This document shows positions 47,901 to 59,571 of a stretch of 64,000 nucleotides of DNA, in pieces. The notes below the pieces were generated by a model. That model worked only from the letters and a program-made list of their open reading frames with translations. It was not told the origin of the DNA and did not search any database. The DNA is from Patiria pectinifera (taxonomy: Eukaryota; Echinodermata; Asteroidea; Valvatida; Asterinidae), in contig CM057136.1 of NCBI GenBank assembly GCA_029964075.1, forward strand, positions 7,626,001 to 7,690,000, given 5' to 3'. The stretch's first letter is position 1, and each line of letters begins with the position of its first letter. The position numbers and the translations under genes were made by a program.

Positions 47901-50900
47901 ATACCACCAATGAGTCCGTATTTCATAAAACCTAAATTCATGCTACACCGGACCCCATCTACCATTGAGGAATATGGCAGCTAATGTACTGGTCTGCAAA
48001 CAGCAAGTGACCTACCCACAATGCTTTGCGAGCCTGCGTTTCCTTCACAATATTTATGTGAGAGAGCGACCTTGGATGGGGTCGTGGAACGAGCAAAGTC
48101 TGGTTAGATGCTCATCTGATTGAGGTCACGTACAAGATGAAGTCAGGTTTGAATAGATTCCTCCCGGTATAAATTCTTCATCATTTTGTCATTCCCTTAG
48201 AAATCTGATCAGGAGATATGCGAAGACTGTAAGGCTTTCATGACGGATGTTTCCAAGATGCTTCGAAACGAAACAGACCAGGTATTGAACATATAATAGG
48301 GAGTAAGATGATAAACTTTTATGAAAATGCCTATATAAACAAATGTCTTAATCTAGTGAAACTCACAACCTAATGGAAAATCGGTGCTTACTCATGCCTC
48401 AACATGTATTAGTTTTGAACTAATTGATTTTTTTTCAGGAAATAATGGTGAAAAAAGTTGAAGGGATGTGTCACATCTTTGGATCTGAATACTGCGCAGA
48501 ACTCGTAGATGAATATGGACCAATTGCCTTGTCTTATTTGTCGGACTACTTTGTAAGTAGACTCTAAATATTCACTACCTAGCCCAACCCAACCCAGCTC
48601 CACCCATCCCAGCCCATCCCAGCCCAACCTAACCCAATCCAACCCAATCCAACCCAACCCAACCCATCCCAACCCAATCCAACCCAACCCAACCCAATCC
48701 AACCCAAACCAATTAACCGCTTGAATTTCAAAAGCTAATTTTCTTCCCTCAGGTGCCGGGAAGTGTCTGCTCTGGTTTGGACTTATGTCCAAGGAAAAAA
48801 CGTATGTCCGGAGCGGAAGACCATCAGTTGAACAAAGTAGGATATCTTTCATTTCTTAGAAAAGCAATTTCACGGAATAATAAACCTCATTGATAAAAAA
48901 AACAAAAACAAAAAACCCTCAAAATGTAACAGGATTATCATGCCGTAGCTTATTATCTGTATTTTATTGAAACAAAGTTTATTTATTTCTAACAATGTTT
49001 ACCAGATCAGCTGCTTACTTTTCACTGAAATATTACTGTATAAGTACCCCCCCCCCAAAAAAAAAAAATCCAAATTGTCTGAGTAGGTCGTCGCCGTGGT
49101 GTTTGAAGCCGATTTCGACTACAGCAAAAAATTAAGTTGGATGAAGATATTCTTTTCTAAGTCATTGTACATGTAGTACATGTAACTATAAACTGATATG
49201 TGTTATCAGAATTAAAAGCCACTGTACGATTATAACCATTATGCACGTTGTTGAAGTGTCCAAAATATACGCCAGCAGGGGCGGATCCAGGAATTTTCGC
49301 AGGGGGGTGGGGGGGGGGGGGTTTCAGCAGCGCTGTTCAAATTCGATGATTACTAACATTAGATTACAGAATGGTGTACCGTATTTTGAAAAGGCAAACA
49401 TTATACCAGTATAACTTTTTGGGGGGTTACAGCGGGGGGGGGGGGGGTTCAACTTATATTTTTTGGGAATTTGTATGGAACAATTTTTTTGGGGACAGAG
49501 CTGGGGTTGACCCCTCTGGATCCGCGTCTGGCCAGACGCCGTGGAACTGTCCAGAAATCACATATTTTAGTCATACCGAGTTACTATGTCGAATCGAATA
49601 TATAATAGATTCAGTGGCTCGTGAGATAAACGAATGGTTTACTTAGATGTTTCTCAAAGTAACCGGAGACATAAAGCAATTTTAGTTTATTTCGTCCAGC
49701 ACTTCAAGCACGTTACTATTCTTAACAATTCATTTATACTCATTTTCAGCAGCCAGTGAGGGACAATGGTAACTCCTGTGCCGACTGTATAACTTTCCTG
49801 GGCGATTTGTCCGACATGTTGCACAACAAAACCAATCAGGTATACTATGCATTGTTCACGTTTCCAAACAGTTCAGGGTGAGTCAAAAAGAGAGTGACCG
49901 AATTAAAGTTAAAAAAATACATGCTATTGACTAGCAACCATGGGCGTCGAGAGGGGGGGCAAGGGGGGGGCACTTGCCCCCCCCCCCTCCTGGAAAAGCA
50001 AAAAAAAAAAAATAAGGAAGGAAAAAAGAATGAAAAAAAAGAAAAGAAAAAGAGGCGCGAAGACAAAGTGGTGTAAATTTAATGAGTTGGGGGAGGGGGG
50101 CAAAATGTCCCTGCCCCCCTCTAAAACTGATAAATCGAGAATGTGTTGAGAAATACAAGCATTTTTTGGCAATTTTTTTTTTTTGCCCCCCTCTAGAAAA
50201 AATCCTGGCGACGCCCATGCTAGCAACTGTGAACACTTCACGTTATTTGCATACTCTGTTCCTAAGTTACGTCTATTTTAATATGAAGATCACAAAGTTT
50301 AGCTAGCCACCACTGCTCATCTCTCTGCAAAGTGATGAATGCCAATTAAATGCAATGAAACATGGACGTTTTTCCCACCTCGATGAATGGAGAACTTGCA
50401 AAGAAAAACATACCATAATCGCCATTATTATTTCAGAAAAGAATAGATGACTAATGTTTTTCCTCATTTTCAAAACATAAAATCTGACGTTAAAAAAACT
50501 GTTTCAGTCTAATGATTACAATCTTATTGTATCTGAATGCCTGTGTGTAATCTATAATTCTCACTCAGTTCAATAGCTTCCAATGGCATTCTTTGGACCG
50601 CTGTAAAAATGGGTTCTTTTGGTAAAATGTGTACAATTAACATCTGAAAGCATGGATCAATTTCAGTAAATCTTTTTTGAGATGAGTAGTAGAACATGCT
50701 CGTTTAAAATATACTTTATTGGTGTTTCAAATTTGATTACTTTTGAAGAAAAAATCATTAATTCGGGTCACTTTCTTTTTGATTCACCGTGTATATACCG
50801 TGTTTGCTTTCATTTCTAGAGATCAATGGACTTAAAAAAAAAATGAATTGTAGACGTGCCGATGCAAAGCGTCAATAAGGCCGTATACGTGTATCAGATT

Positions 50901-52875
50901 TATTGGACTGATAAAATGTGTTAATAACATATTAGCACTTAATCAATTATGTCCAAGTTATTAAACACGAATTACGAATTCTTAATTGCATCGTTGAAGT
51001 TACCGTTGGATTGAACAGTATCTTACGATTGCCATACTTATAACTCATGCGCCAAGTATATATTTGAACATGTCTTTCACCCAACTCCTTTTCTAAAATC
51101 GAAGTTTATTTGTTTCTCTCCAAATGTAGAACATAATCCGTGGCAAGCTACATCAGATTTGTAATCTCCTCGGCATCGATTGTAGCGACTTCAAGATTGA
51201 TATTGCCCTGATCTGGTTGCAGAACCTTGTGAGTACAGTCGAGCACCGTTTTATTAGGAGCACGGTTGCAAAGAGAACACGGTTACCACGAGCATTATTT
51301 CGTCAGTCCCGGCCAAAATGTACACATTTCTATTGCATGTAAACGTCATTTGAACAATGCGTGGCCTAGTGATTAGGGGTTGTGATTCATGCAACTATAG
51401 ACTGCGTCTTGACCGAGATTCTGACCATTCAGCGGGCGTTTTTTATCCTCGGCAACCCGTTGTGGGATTCCAAAAACATGGCAGCCAAATTGACCAATCA
51501 ACAGCTTAGTCGTAAAGTTAGTCCACCTTTTTGATCGAAATGACATCACAATTTCTAAAGTCGACTCAGATTGGCTGGCGCGTGGGGTCGCATGTAGCAG
51601 ACGTTAGGCACGGAGAGGACTCCGTTGGACAACGGGTGATACTCAGACTACATGTAGCTAGGGAGTAGCCTGTTATTGACTGGTATCCCATCCAGGGGGA
51701 ATAGAAATGTTCTCGTCTAAGCTTATGCCACGGACACCGGATGTAAACACATGCCACATAAACCATCGCAATAGGGACAAACATTATTGCAACTACTTTG
51801 TAATTTTACACGTCTGAAGTACGTCACTCATGGGCGACAATATTGTGAGTCCTTTTTGTAAATTTAAATTAGCATGTTGTGAAGGTTAACTTTTTAACGA
51901 AATGAGGAATTGGTTTTGTTTACCCATTTTAAAATGGTTTCAATAGCAGAGAAGGTTTCGTATAGCTTTTCCGACACATCCCATGGGATCTCTAAGATAG
52001 AGCTATGGGCAAATATGTATTTTGGGATCCTATAGGAACCTGTTGGAGATGACGAAAACCCGTAGGGTCCTAAATGTTTCCCATAAAAAAAAATCTTGGA
52101 AAATTCTCCCTTCATTTGAAAAGAGTTGTGCGATATTCTGATGCACGAACATAATGGAGAATTTTAACAAGAAGCATGTGTTTAAATTGCAATTTGTTGT
52201 ACCTTATAAGCAATATGAAATGGTCAACTCTCAATATCGTCCAAAATAACGAGTCTCTTGTCGAATAAAGCAACATTTTCGATCTTTCTTTCCTAGGTGC
52301 CGAGGTCAATCTGCGAAAAGATGTCCTTTTGTCCTAAACAATCAGAATTTTCTGAGAAAGAGTATCTTTCATCCAAAAACCAAGTAAGTTATCAGCTACA
52401 CGCTGCTTACAAAGTCGATTCTCTGGTCGGGGGGGGGGGCGCTGTCCACTGAATTTTTAGACTGTATCCGGTCGCGTTATCATTCTGTTTTAAATCTGTG
52501 GACGTAGGCACAAGTCCAAATGAACGTCTTTGAAATATGAAGAAGATATCATCAATTGTCTGTGCAGCCTGAACACCTGTGAGAGTTCTGAGTATTTTTA
52601 ACAGAATTGTGAAATGGGGTGCACCCGGATACACGACATGTATGGGGGAGTGTGTCACACTCTCTTCAATCTTCGTATATTATAGCTTATAATGCAGATT
52701 TCAACACTATCAGTAGTAGGTACAATTAATGCAAGGTGAATTGTGTTGAAACAAGGCAGATTCGCTAATAACACCTGCCTCCTTATTGATTGAGGGGCAT
52801 TCACACTTGCAATTGATAAAAAATAGTCCATGTTTTTGTTTTGTTTGTTTCTTACAGAATCGCAGCTTGTTATAG
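44990..52875 (+). CDS. Secreted two-domain saposin-B protein
   Basis: Predicted secreted lipid-binding protein of about 214 residues. Coding exons: 44990-45026, 46520-46554, 48201-48281, 48439-48552, 48753-48836, 49750-49839, 51130-51228, 52297-52383, 52858-52875. Exon 1 (MQSSLLTVVLLT plus one base) and exon 2 (ending QVALS) form the signal peptide, matching the divergent gene in exon 1 length, phase and the QVALS end. Each domain then has three phase-0 exons: CEDCKAFM / GMCHIFGSEYC / VCSGLDLCP and CADCITFL / QICNLLGIDC / ICEKMSFCP. All six cysteines are present in both domains. The two domains resemble each other (NETDQ and NKTNQ, VPGSVC and VPRSIC). The last exon adds NRSLL and a stop. N-glycosylation sites NET and NKT lie in equivalent places. 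Membrane, lysosomal or antimicrobial roles are all possible for the family. Confidence 0.88.
45059..45541 (-). mobile_element. 500-bp interspersed repeat, copy 5
   Basis: Same order of blocks as 43513-44004 (ATGGGACTCTCAAAACTTG, AACAACCAGTCCCACAACTC, GAAGAAAAGTCTCCTTTAAA). It starts about 30 bp into intron 1 of the two-domain saposin gene. Confidence 0.75.
47386..47792. mobile_element. TIR element with CTCCCAAACG ends and a tRNA-like core
   Basis: The left arm TTTCTCCCAAACGACATCCG is complementary to CGGATGCCGTTTGGGAGAAA near 47748-47767. Between the arms, 47508-47590 resembles a degraded tRNA or SINE head (CAGCTCAGTCGATAGAG and GGTTGCGGGTTCGAAT). It lies in intron 2 of the two-domain saposin gene. 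Confidence 0.6.
48582..48712. repeat. (CCCAA)n pentanucleotide repeat
   Basis: A tract of CCCAA and CCCAT/CCCAG variants, about 130 bp, 30 bp after the end of saposin exon 4. The opposite strand appears as a GLGWIGLGWVG-type open frame, which is a repeat artefact. Confidence 0.85.
49276..49530. mobile_element. G-run MITE, GCGGATCCAGG type
   Basis: Starts CAGGGGCGGATCCAGGA and ends TCTGGATCCGCGTCTG, with long G-runs inside. The flanks share GCCAG but not a clean 8-bp duplication. Lies in an intron of the two-domain saposin gene. Confidence 0.65.
49874..50791. mobile_element. TIR element with GAGTCAAAAAGAGAGTGACC ends, copy 2 (host of a nested MITE)
   Basis: Left end CAGGGTGAGTCAAAAAGAGA and right end CTTTCTTTTTGATTCACCGTG are inverted repeats. 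The right flank begins TATA. The interior shares GGATCAATTTCAG and GTAGAACATGCTCG with 18555-18901. It carries the insertion 49939-50219. Confidence 0.65.
49939..50219. mobile_element. hAT-like MITE with exact 8-bp target duplication, nested
   Basis: Starts CATGGGCGTCG and ends CGACGCCCATG. It is flanked by identical CTAGCAAC at 49931-49938 and 50220-50227. The interior is purine-rich with G-runs and a C-run. Long frames on both strands here are low-complexity artefacts. Confidence 0.85.
51357..51760 (+). mobile_element. SINE interrupted by other repeat DNA
   Basis: TGCGTGGCCTAGTGATTAGG resembles a tRNA-derived A-box head. AGTAGCCTGTTATTGACTGG and TATCCCATCCAGGGGGAAT resemble the SINE body at 14200-14420. 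About 200 bp between them look unrelated, sharing ACCAATCA/GCGGGCG text with a region near 15400. Confidence 0.5.
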
Positions 52876-53883
52876 GTTGCCACCAAGAAGGCCTACATTC
52901 CGTTCTTCGTCCATTCTTATTGACATCAAAACATATACAAACGAGAAAAAGAAGCTGTCAAATACTTTGGTTTTACCTGTATATATTTTCATAGTCCTAA
53001 AAGCAGTGCTCTTCAAATACTAATAAGAAACTCGTAAGTCTGAACAAAGAAGATGAATTCAAACAAAGATAAAATGTAATGGCTGTTTCTTTGCCAGTCA
53101 ACTTATAATAGAATGGATGAAACAGGTTTAAAGAGTTTGACAGAACAAAACAATCTGAGAAAGGTACAACAGGACCTGCAGATTAAAGGGAAGGACTTGC
53201 AAATTAAAGGGAATATGCAACATTTGCAAACATCACAAAACAAAACTACCAAATTATTATGAAGTACCTTACTGGATTGTTAGTGAATGACAGTCGAAAG
53301 TATCCTGTAAAATCATGGCACCTGGTGTGCTGTCTTTTTCGAGAAAAGTGTTTTTTTCCCCATCAAATTTCCAACACTGGTCGGCCGACTGGCTTTTTTC
53401 AAATACTGTCCCCAATTTACCATATTTAGTTAATCCGCATTTTGTTTGCATTCGATCAAACACCTATGAACAGGTGTAAGCCAGCCAAACTGGTTCCCTG
53501 ACCTTACAATTCCCCGACGTATGATAATTGCTCCATTTCATCATATGTGGGTCAGGGAACCAGACTACAGGAACATGATTGTTTTTCTCTGTTTTTCCCC
53601 CATCATCTACGAACCCAAAACTTTAAACAAGTCAGTGTAGCAATATTTGCTATAAAATACTAAGCCCCCAAATCAATCCATTTCTGAAAATTACGGCAAA
53701 AGCAAATGTTTCTTTTATTAAACTGAAAACAAATAAATCGACCACCCCTTCAAATTTTGGCTTTACTTCACTAGCACTATGCTGCAAAATTAAATGGTTT
53801 TTTTTTAATGTCAATGGCTTTTTCTTCACCAGTGTGCTCCAAGCCAGATTTGATTCATTAGCCATGACGATTCTATTGTTTTA
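52876..53883. other. 3' flank of the two-domain saposin gene
   Basis: No further gene seen. AATAAA at 53732-53737 is a candidate poly(A) signal about 860 bp past the stop; nearer AT-rich variants (ATAAAA) also occur. Frames of 60-83 codons lack family features. Confidence 0.4.
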
Positions 53884-54072
53884 CACTGTAAAAAATAATG
53901 GGCAAAACACTGTTGGGTAGTAGGGTAATATAATTTTACCCAACATTGGTTTGAAATTACCTAATTTGGGTAAAAGCTATTAGGAAGAACTTTGCCCAAC
54001 AGTTTAACCTGTTGATATGTTAACCAACATTGGTTTACATATCAAGCCATTTTGCCCAACGTTTTTACAGTG
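53884..54072. mobile_element. TA-flanked MITE, CACTGTAAAAA terminal repeats
   Basis: Ends CACTGTAAAAAATAATGGGC and GCCCAACGTTTTTACAGTG are inverted repeats flanked by TA (53882-53883 and 54073-54074). Interior blocks ACCCAACATTGG and GAAATTACCTAATTTGGG are shared with 5198-5395. Confidence 0.8.
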
Positions 54073-54074
54073 TA

Positions 54075-55064
54075 TGCATGTGCTAGTGCAAGTCTGACAC
54101 AAGTTTAAAGTAGAATTAGGATCATCTTTCTCCGGTACAATGTACCTCATTGATTATGTAAGACGTTGGAACTTGGATTGAACTTTTTAATTGTATAATT
54201 CTTTTACATGTTCATAATGCATGCCTTATTAATACCATGCCTATGCAGAATATTGGTTAATTCTCACTTTGTGATATCACATATGCTCGACCCCGGTTTC
54301 ATAGGGTCTTTCAAAATCCCCAGTTGTTCCGACCGGACTCTATCATAAAGTTTACACCTTGAAGATAGTGTAATATTTATGGAAAATTTCTTTCGCAAAA
54401 GAAACCATTGTCAATTTCTTTATATTCTTGGCCTCTTTGCCCTCGTTTAATATTCGCTCAGTGCAATCTTTCAAATTTTCACCTTTTGTCATTTAACAAT
54501 CACTAAACCGATTTCCCCCGAATATAATGTGGTAACGACTGAAATCAAGGCTAGGAACCCTCGTCAGCAGAAATGAAACCCCCATAACAGTGGAAAAATC
54601 AAAAGGTTAGCCCTTGCCTTTTCATGAATACCACAATTCTATGCGTATTCACCAACGCGGATATTCTTTAGTGATTCAAATTATCCGTGGGCCGACATAA
54701 TAATACATGTTCAGGGTCAATGCGTGGATAAAGCAGTGTGAGACTGCAGTAACGAGTGGTGCATTCAGTATAATGCGAGACGGAGCTTTCTATACTTACT
54801 TTTGCACTGGTATAAGGTAAAGCATAAAACCATTCCAACTTTTGTTTTCGGTGCTTGAATATTCGTCGTACTCGGGTGAATGTACCATGTGCCTCCAGAA
54901 CTGACTGTAAGGATGTCTTTGTCAAGCTGATGTTCTGACAGGGTGATTTCAGTTGTGATACGATCGGTATATGCCCTTGCACAAGTGAGACTACGTGGTG
55001 CTTTTTTCGTTGACTTTGTGCCAATCTACATGTACATGGTGCATGCGTTCACATAAGTGTAAAC
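54075..55064. other. 5' flank of the glycosyltransferase gene
   Basis: No gene supported. A 118-codon minus-strand frame (54668-55024) has no recognisable domain and is judged chance. The region presumably contains the promoter of the downstream single-exon gene, but no TATA box stands out. Confidence 0.35.
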
Positions 55065-56651
55065 TTGAAGAACTTCACAAAGTATCGACAGTTCATTCGA
55101 GCAAGACGATTGCTGAGTCTACACCGCACTGCTGGAATCTGGTTGATGTTTTTTGAACAACAACTGAACCAAGCGTCTGTGATGAAACTCCAAAAACTGT
55201 TCCTGATTTTAACTTTCGCGGTAGCACTTTCGTGCTTTGCGTTTGTAGCATATGTCTCATCAAGAGGTCATGGCTCCGGGGCGAGTAGGCACAGAACTAA
55301 CGCGAAGCCCATGCGCTATAAGCTCGGTGCTATAGCCAGTGCGAAGAACATCAGTATCAAGAAGCAGGTACACAAACTGATGAGCAAACTGAAGGACATT
55401 CGGGAACGGATTCCAAGCAAATTTATTAAGTCCAAGAAAGCTAATAGGAAAGATGTTGTCCCTCGACCTCCAGAGATTGTGAATGTACTCCAGACCCACA
55501 AGAAAACCAAGGCTAGTTCCTTAACTCGTACAAATCCGAGTGGTCGGTCTAATGATGTACGCAATGCGAAGAACACCATCAATAACTTGAAGTCCGCAAG
55601 AAATTCGGCAAATATCCATTCTCCAAATGCAAAGGAACTCAGTAGATTTGATCCAGTCAAAGAAGCCAGCAAAGTTTCTATTCCCCCAAAACTGACTGCC
55701 TTAAATATTCCCAACAGGCTTGAGGAAACGAAAGGATTTTCAAAGGTTCATACCAATGCCATCGGGGAGATGCATAACACAAACTTGAAAAAATCGGTGA
55801 TACTGAGTCCACCTGACCGAGATGATACCAGGCGCGTCATCAATCCTCATGGGTACAAACTCCTCATGGACGAACCCCAGGCCTGTTACGATGCCACTGG
55901 AACTCCAAAGGAAGTGTTCTTGTTGGTGTTCATCGCAACAATCCACGCGCACACCGAGCAGCGACAGGCGATTCGCGAGACCTGGGGAAGCCCACGAGAG
56001 GCCATGGGAAAGAAGATCGTCACCCTGTTCCTGTTGGCTCAAAACCAGTACGTTAATCTTCAGCAGCAGGTGGAGGAGGAGTCCAACAAACGCCACGATA
56101 TCCTCCAGGAAGATTTCCAGGACACCTACAATAACTTGACTCTCAAGACCATCATGGCTATGAAGTGGGCCAGTACGCACTGCCCCCACGCCTCCTACGT
56201 CATGAAGACGGATGACGACTCTTACGTCAGCTACGACAACCTTGTCAAGCACCTAACTAGATCACCGTCAACAAACTACGCTGTGGGGCGTCTGTTCCCC
56301 AGTGCTGCACCCTTTCGTAACCCTTCCAATAAATGGTACGTATCCAAGGAGACGTACCCCAGAGACATATACCCACCGTTTCTTGCCGGAACGGGCTACG
56401 TGTTGTCGACGGACGTAGCAGGAAAGGTCTTCCAGATGTCCTTGCGCACGAAATACATTCATCTCGAAGACATATTTGTTGCCCTATGCTTAGAGTCATT
56501 GCATATCATACCTGTAAAGGGGGAGGAATTTCACAATTTCTACATTGAATACTCCAGGTCTCGTTATTGCAATCTGATAACTTCTCATCAAATATCTCCG
56601 CTGCAAATGCGACGCATATGGAGCAGCCATCCAGATCAGGGGCCGTGTTAG
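55065..56651 (+). CDS. Beta-1,3-galactosyltransferase-like enzyme (GT31), single exon
   Basis: Golgi type II membrane enzyme predicted to transfer a galactose or N-acetylhexosamine from a UDP-sugar in beta-1,3 linkage onto glycans. The frame is 528 codons from 55065. The ATG at 55182 (residue 40), just before the hydrophobic anchor LFLILTFAVALSCFAFVAYV, is the more usual type II start and gives 489 residues. A long Lys/Asn/Ser-rich stem follows (about 65-265). The GT31 domain then shows FLLVFIATIHAH (from 285), RQAIRETWG (300-308), EDFQDTYNNLTLKT, YVMKTDDDSYV with the metal-binding DDD at 383-385, FLAGTGYVLSTDVA, and HLEDIFVALCLE (Glu468). All core motifs are present and no frame break is seen, so it should be active. 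A lack of introns is common in this family. The exact acceptor is unknown; B3GALT or B3GNT activity is possible. Confidence 0.93.
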   Translation: MKNFTKYRQFIRARRLLSLHRTAGIWLMFFEQQLNQASVMKLQKLFLILTFAVALSCFAFVAYVSSRGHGSGASRHRTNAKPMRYKLGAIASAKNISIKKQVHKLMSKLKDIRERIPSKFIKSKKANRKDVVPRPPEIVNVLQTHKKTKASSLTRTNPSGRSNDVRNAKNTINNLKSARNSANIHSPNAKELSRFDPVKEASKVSIPPKLTALNIPNRLEETKGFSKVHTNAIGEMHNTNLKKSVILSPPDRDDTRRVINPHGYKLLMDEPQACYDATGTPKEVFLLVFIATIHAHTEQRQAIRETWGSPREAMGKKIVTLFLLAQNQYVNLQQQVEEESNKRHDILQEDFQDTYNNLTLKTIMAMKWASTHCPHASYVMKTDDDSYVSYDNLVKHLTRSPSTNYAVGRLFPSAAPFRNPSNKWYVSKETYPRDIYPPFLAGTGYVLSTDVAGKVFQMSLRTKYIHLEDIFVALCLESLHIIPVKGEEFHNFYIEYSRSRYCNLITSHQISPLQMRRIWSSHPDQGPC

Positions 56652-58150
56652 TAGTTTGGCTCGCAATGGCGCCCGCTAGAGACGACGAATTGTAACGTCA
56701 TAACGAATGCACACCTAGACTGTTTCCCGGCTTCCCTAAAGATATGGGGACCGGTAACTAGTTCCCATTTAAAAGCATTTGATTGGTTGGCCTCTGCGCT
56801 CGCGCATCACGATTGTTTATATTTGAATCGCTGTTTCAACTTTTGTGCATGGACGCCGGTGATTGAACTCACGATTATCAAGAAATTCACGCTTGTCTTA
56901 CCACAGAAGTACACAAAATCGTCAGAGTCTCCATGAAATCAATTTTAAAACATTTCAACTGCATAGGTTGTAAATATTGAACAGCAGTATTTCTCGGGTC
57001 AGTACCACGCACGCGAAACTGGTCACATAGGGTGAAAGTTTTCTATAATGATGGGTGAAAACAAATCCTTTAACAAACCTGCATCCAGACGCAGATCCGG
57101 ATGACTTCTAAAATCTCATAGATTTGTACTTTTACCAAGGACCACCTTAAAAAAAAATCATGAAAATCCATCGATAACTTTTTGAGTTGTCCTGTTCATA
57201 GACAAGCAACGCCGATGAAAACATAACCTCCTTGGCGGAGGTAATAAGTGTGGAGCAGGTTACTAAAAAGATAACCTGTGGAAGTTGATTCAGCACAGTA
57301 AATATCTTTTTTGAGAAAAATTTGAAAAATGAATCTTCGCTTTTCTCAACGTAAGGCACGGTTTCTCTTAAAGGGTGCATGCCAAATATGCCAAAAATCC
57401 GTCCGCCGAGCTCATAATAAATGTTATACCCTCAAAATATTCTCTTTTAGAGAGTTCTGAGAGCCATAAAATTGGGGAATTGAAGAGATATGGTTTCGAA
57501 CCTCTTGCCCGGACTTGGGCTTTCAATTCTGAGCATTTTGGATGCTATTTGGCGCGAAAGTGGCAATATTTTGCCATGTTGTGGAGAGATCCTTTTTCAA
57601 GATGGCTACTTTTCCGCTTTGGGGAAAATAGGGGTCGTGATATGGGATGGGATTTACACAGTTAACTTAATTTACATGACAATGGAAAGGCGCATGACAA
57701 TCTGATGCACTGATAATATGTAAATCCCATTGGAATGGTTGAAAAACTCATAGCCTTTTACAATCTGTTAGATCTCTGGTTTGCATGCACGGATTTCCAT
57801 GGCATTTTGATTATACACAAGAGTATAATTAATACGCTCCATCAAGATGAGATGCTCATGTTAAGTCATATTTGAGAAATTAAAGAATATCTGCCGGCAC
57901 AAGGTTTTTTTTTTTGGAGACCCTGTACATGTTTTCACTAGTATAACATTTTGTTTTTACAAGAATAAAATATTGTTTAGAGGTAACATCTTAGAGTTGG
58001 ACTTGTATTATACTTTTTACAATAATATAAACTGGGAATTGGCAAACTTCCTTTTAGTGACTACCAAAGTTCCTTCGTTGTGTCTGATGTCTGTAGTATG
58101 AAAAATGAAACTATTGGCACAATTAACTATCTTCATGAAATATCGTGTTA
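56652..58150. other. 3' flank of the glycosyltransferase gene with old repeats
   Basis: AATAAA at 57416-57421 is a possible poly(A) signal. From about 57440 the sequence matches the repeat at 6260-6700. No further gene seen. Confidence 0.4.
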
Positions 58151-58280
58151 CATTATCCGGTTCCAAGCGCAGATCCAGGGGGGGGGGGGTCAACCCCCCC
58201 CCCCGCTCTGACTCAATTTGTTTTTCATAGTAATATATTAAAAAAAAATGTGAAAACCACCCTGCTCTGACACCTCCCCA
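58150..58280. mobile_element. Fragment of a G-run/C-run MITE
   Basis: AAGCGCAGATCCAGG runs into a G-run and then a C-run and CGCTCTGACTCAA. It resembles the left end and middle of the GCGGATCCAGG family; the right end is unclear. Confidence 0.45.
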
Positions 58281-58319
58281 AAGAAAAAAAAAATAAATCA
58301 ATAGCAATTATACGAAGGA

Positions 58320-59510
58320 AGATTTGAGGCTTTGCATGGTGGAATACTAATGAATGAAAGGTTTGCGGAAACACCATGTGCGAATAATTTCTCAACTAAG
58401 AGAATGGTTCTGAAAAGAACCAGAGGTATAAACTCGACGTTCCGTTCAGTATGCTCTGATCGTCTGTTTGCAAATGTTGTATATCGCCTTTAAAGAGGTT
58501 ATGGAATGCTGAAAGTCGTTTTGTTTTTTTTATATTTTTTTTTATTGTAGAGTAGACCCATAAATATCATAATGACAAAGTCCCATTCTTTTGTAATGTG
58601 CGTTTATGTGTTTATAAAACTGAAATTCATCGAGTAATTTGTTGGTCGGCAAGCGCATAATTGAAATCAACAGTCGTCGGGTTTTTCGTAAAAAAATTAA
58701 AAAAACCTTGTCGTAATAATTAAACAGGACTCGTTTATACTACGCTGCATCGGGAGTCCTGTTTATTACGTCACGATTTACTATGTTTTGTTTGCTGCCC
58801 CCAACGACGACTTTTACACAGAACGTTTGGGTCGAAACAGGACATGAAAAACAGCTCTCAAAAGTACCTTTTGTACTCATTTCTTGACAGACACAATAGT
58901 CGTTTTTATTTCATCACACCCTAGGCTACATATACCCGAAAAATGACAGAAATTTCTTCGAGCATTCCACAACCTCTTTAATTCACCCACGTATTTTTTG
59001 TTCTTTCAAACCCTTTGTATCATTTACGCCTGAACATGTACTTGCGGATGTGGATCCACTTTAGATTGTTTTTGAATAAAAAGCTCTCAGTGAATAATTG
59101 AGGAGTGTCGTTTGTCGTGCGAGAAACAACTCACACATGATTGCTTCCTGTCTCATGATTACTGCCTGGCTCATTTGGTGAAAAACCCCCACACGTATTC
59201 AATTATTCAAACAGCTGGTTAACAGGCAGGCCTTGTCTGAGAAGCAATATTTGTGCGTTTCCATGGTCAGTAACTATGGAAACCAAAATGTAGACTCTAG
59301 AGTACAAAGGCACCCGCAGAACCCTTATTATCTAATTACTTTGACAACGAGCAATGTGACAGGTGTCTGGTGGGAAAGTATCAATATCGTTTTGGATTGT
59401 TTGCGGCAGTACCACGCAGCTCGTCTAGGCCCGGATAGTTCATTTTGTGCTCTTCTGGACAACTTTGGATACTGGTCAAGCTTTTTGGGAGCAAAAAGCA
59501 TGTCAGCTTA
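58320..59510. other. Non-coding stretch, nothing recognised
   Basis: No repeat family or coding motif recognised. A 94-codon frame at 59233-59517 overlaps the next signal-peptide exon in another frame and is probably its shadow. Confidence 0.35.
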
Positions 59511-59513
59511 CCA

Positions 59514-59571
59514 ATGACGGCCATGTTGTCTCCGTATTTGGCCTTTGCAATCCTTCTGGCTGCAGCTTACG
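59514..59571 (+). CDS. Lone signal-peptide exon of a secreted protein (partial gene)
   Basis: ATG59514 opens 19 codons (MTAMLSPYLAFAILLAAAY) plus one base, ending at a strong donor, G followed by GTGAGT, in phase 1. The hydrophobic core is typical of a signal peptide. The two saposin genes upstream also begin with a short signal exon ending in phase 1, so a third relative is possible, but no saposin-type exon was found between here and the window end. A different secreted protein, or an exon left over from a broken gene, is equally possible. Confidence 0.4.

Noticed and set aside
48409-48852. 147-codon minus-strand frame rich in GLGWVGLG
   Set aside because: It is the complement of the (CCCAA)n repeat and overlaps exons of the plus-strand saposin gene.
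49924-50241. Pair of 100-codon low-complexity frames (Phe/Pro- and Lys-rich)
   Set aside because: They fall entirely within a G-run MITE bounded by an 8-bp target duplication.
54668-55024. 118-codon minus-strand frame head-to-head with the glycosyltransferase
   Set aside because: No domain, signal peptide or compositional sign of coding; plausible by chance in this length of DNA.
55740-56252. 170-codon minus-strand frame
   Set aside because: It is antisense to the conserved GT31 catalytic domain, whose sense frame has all family motifs.
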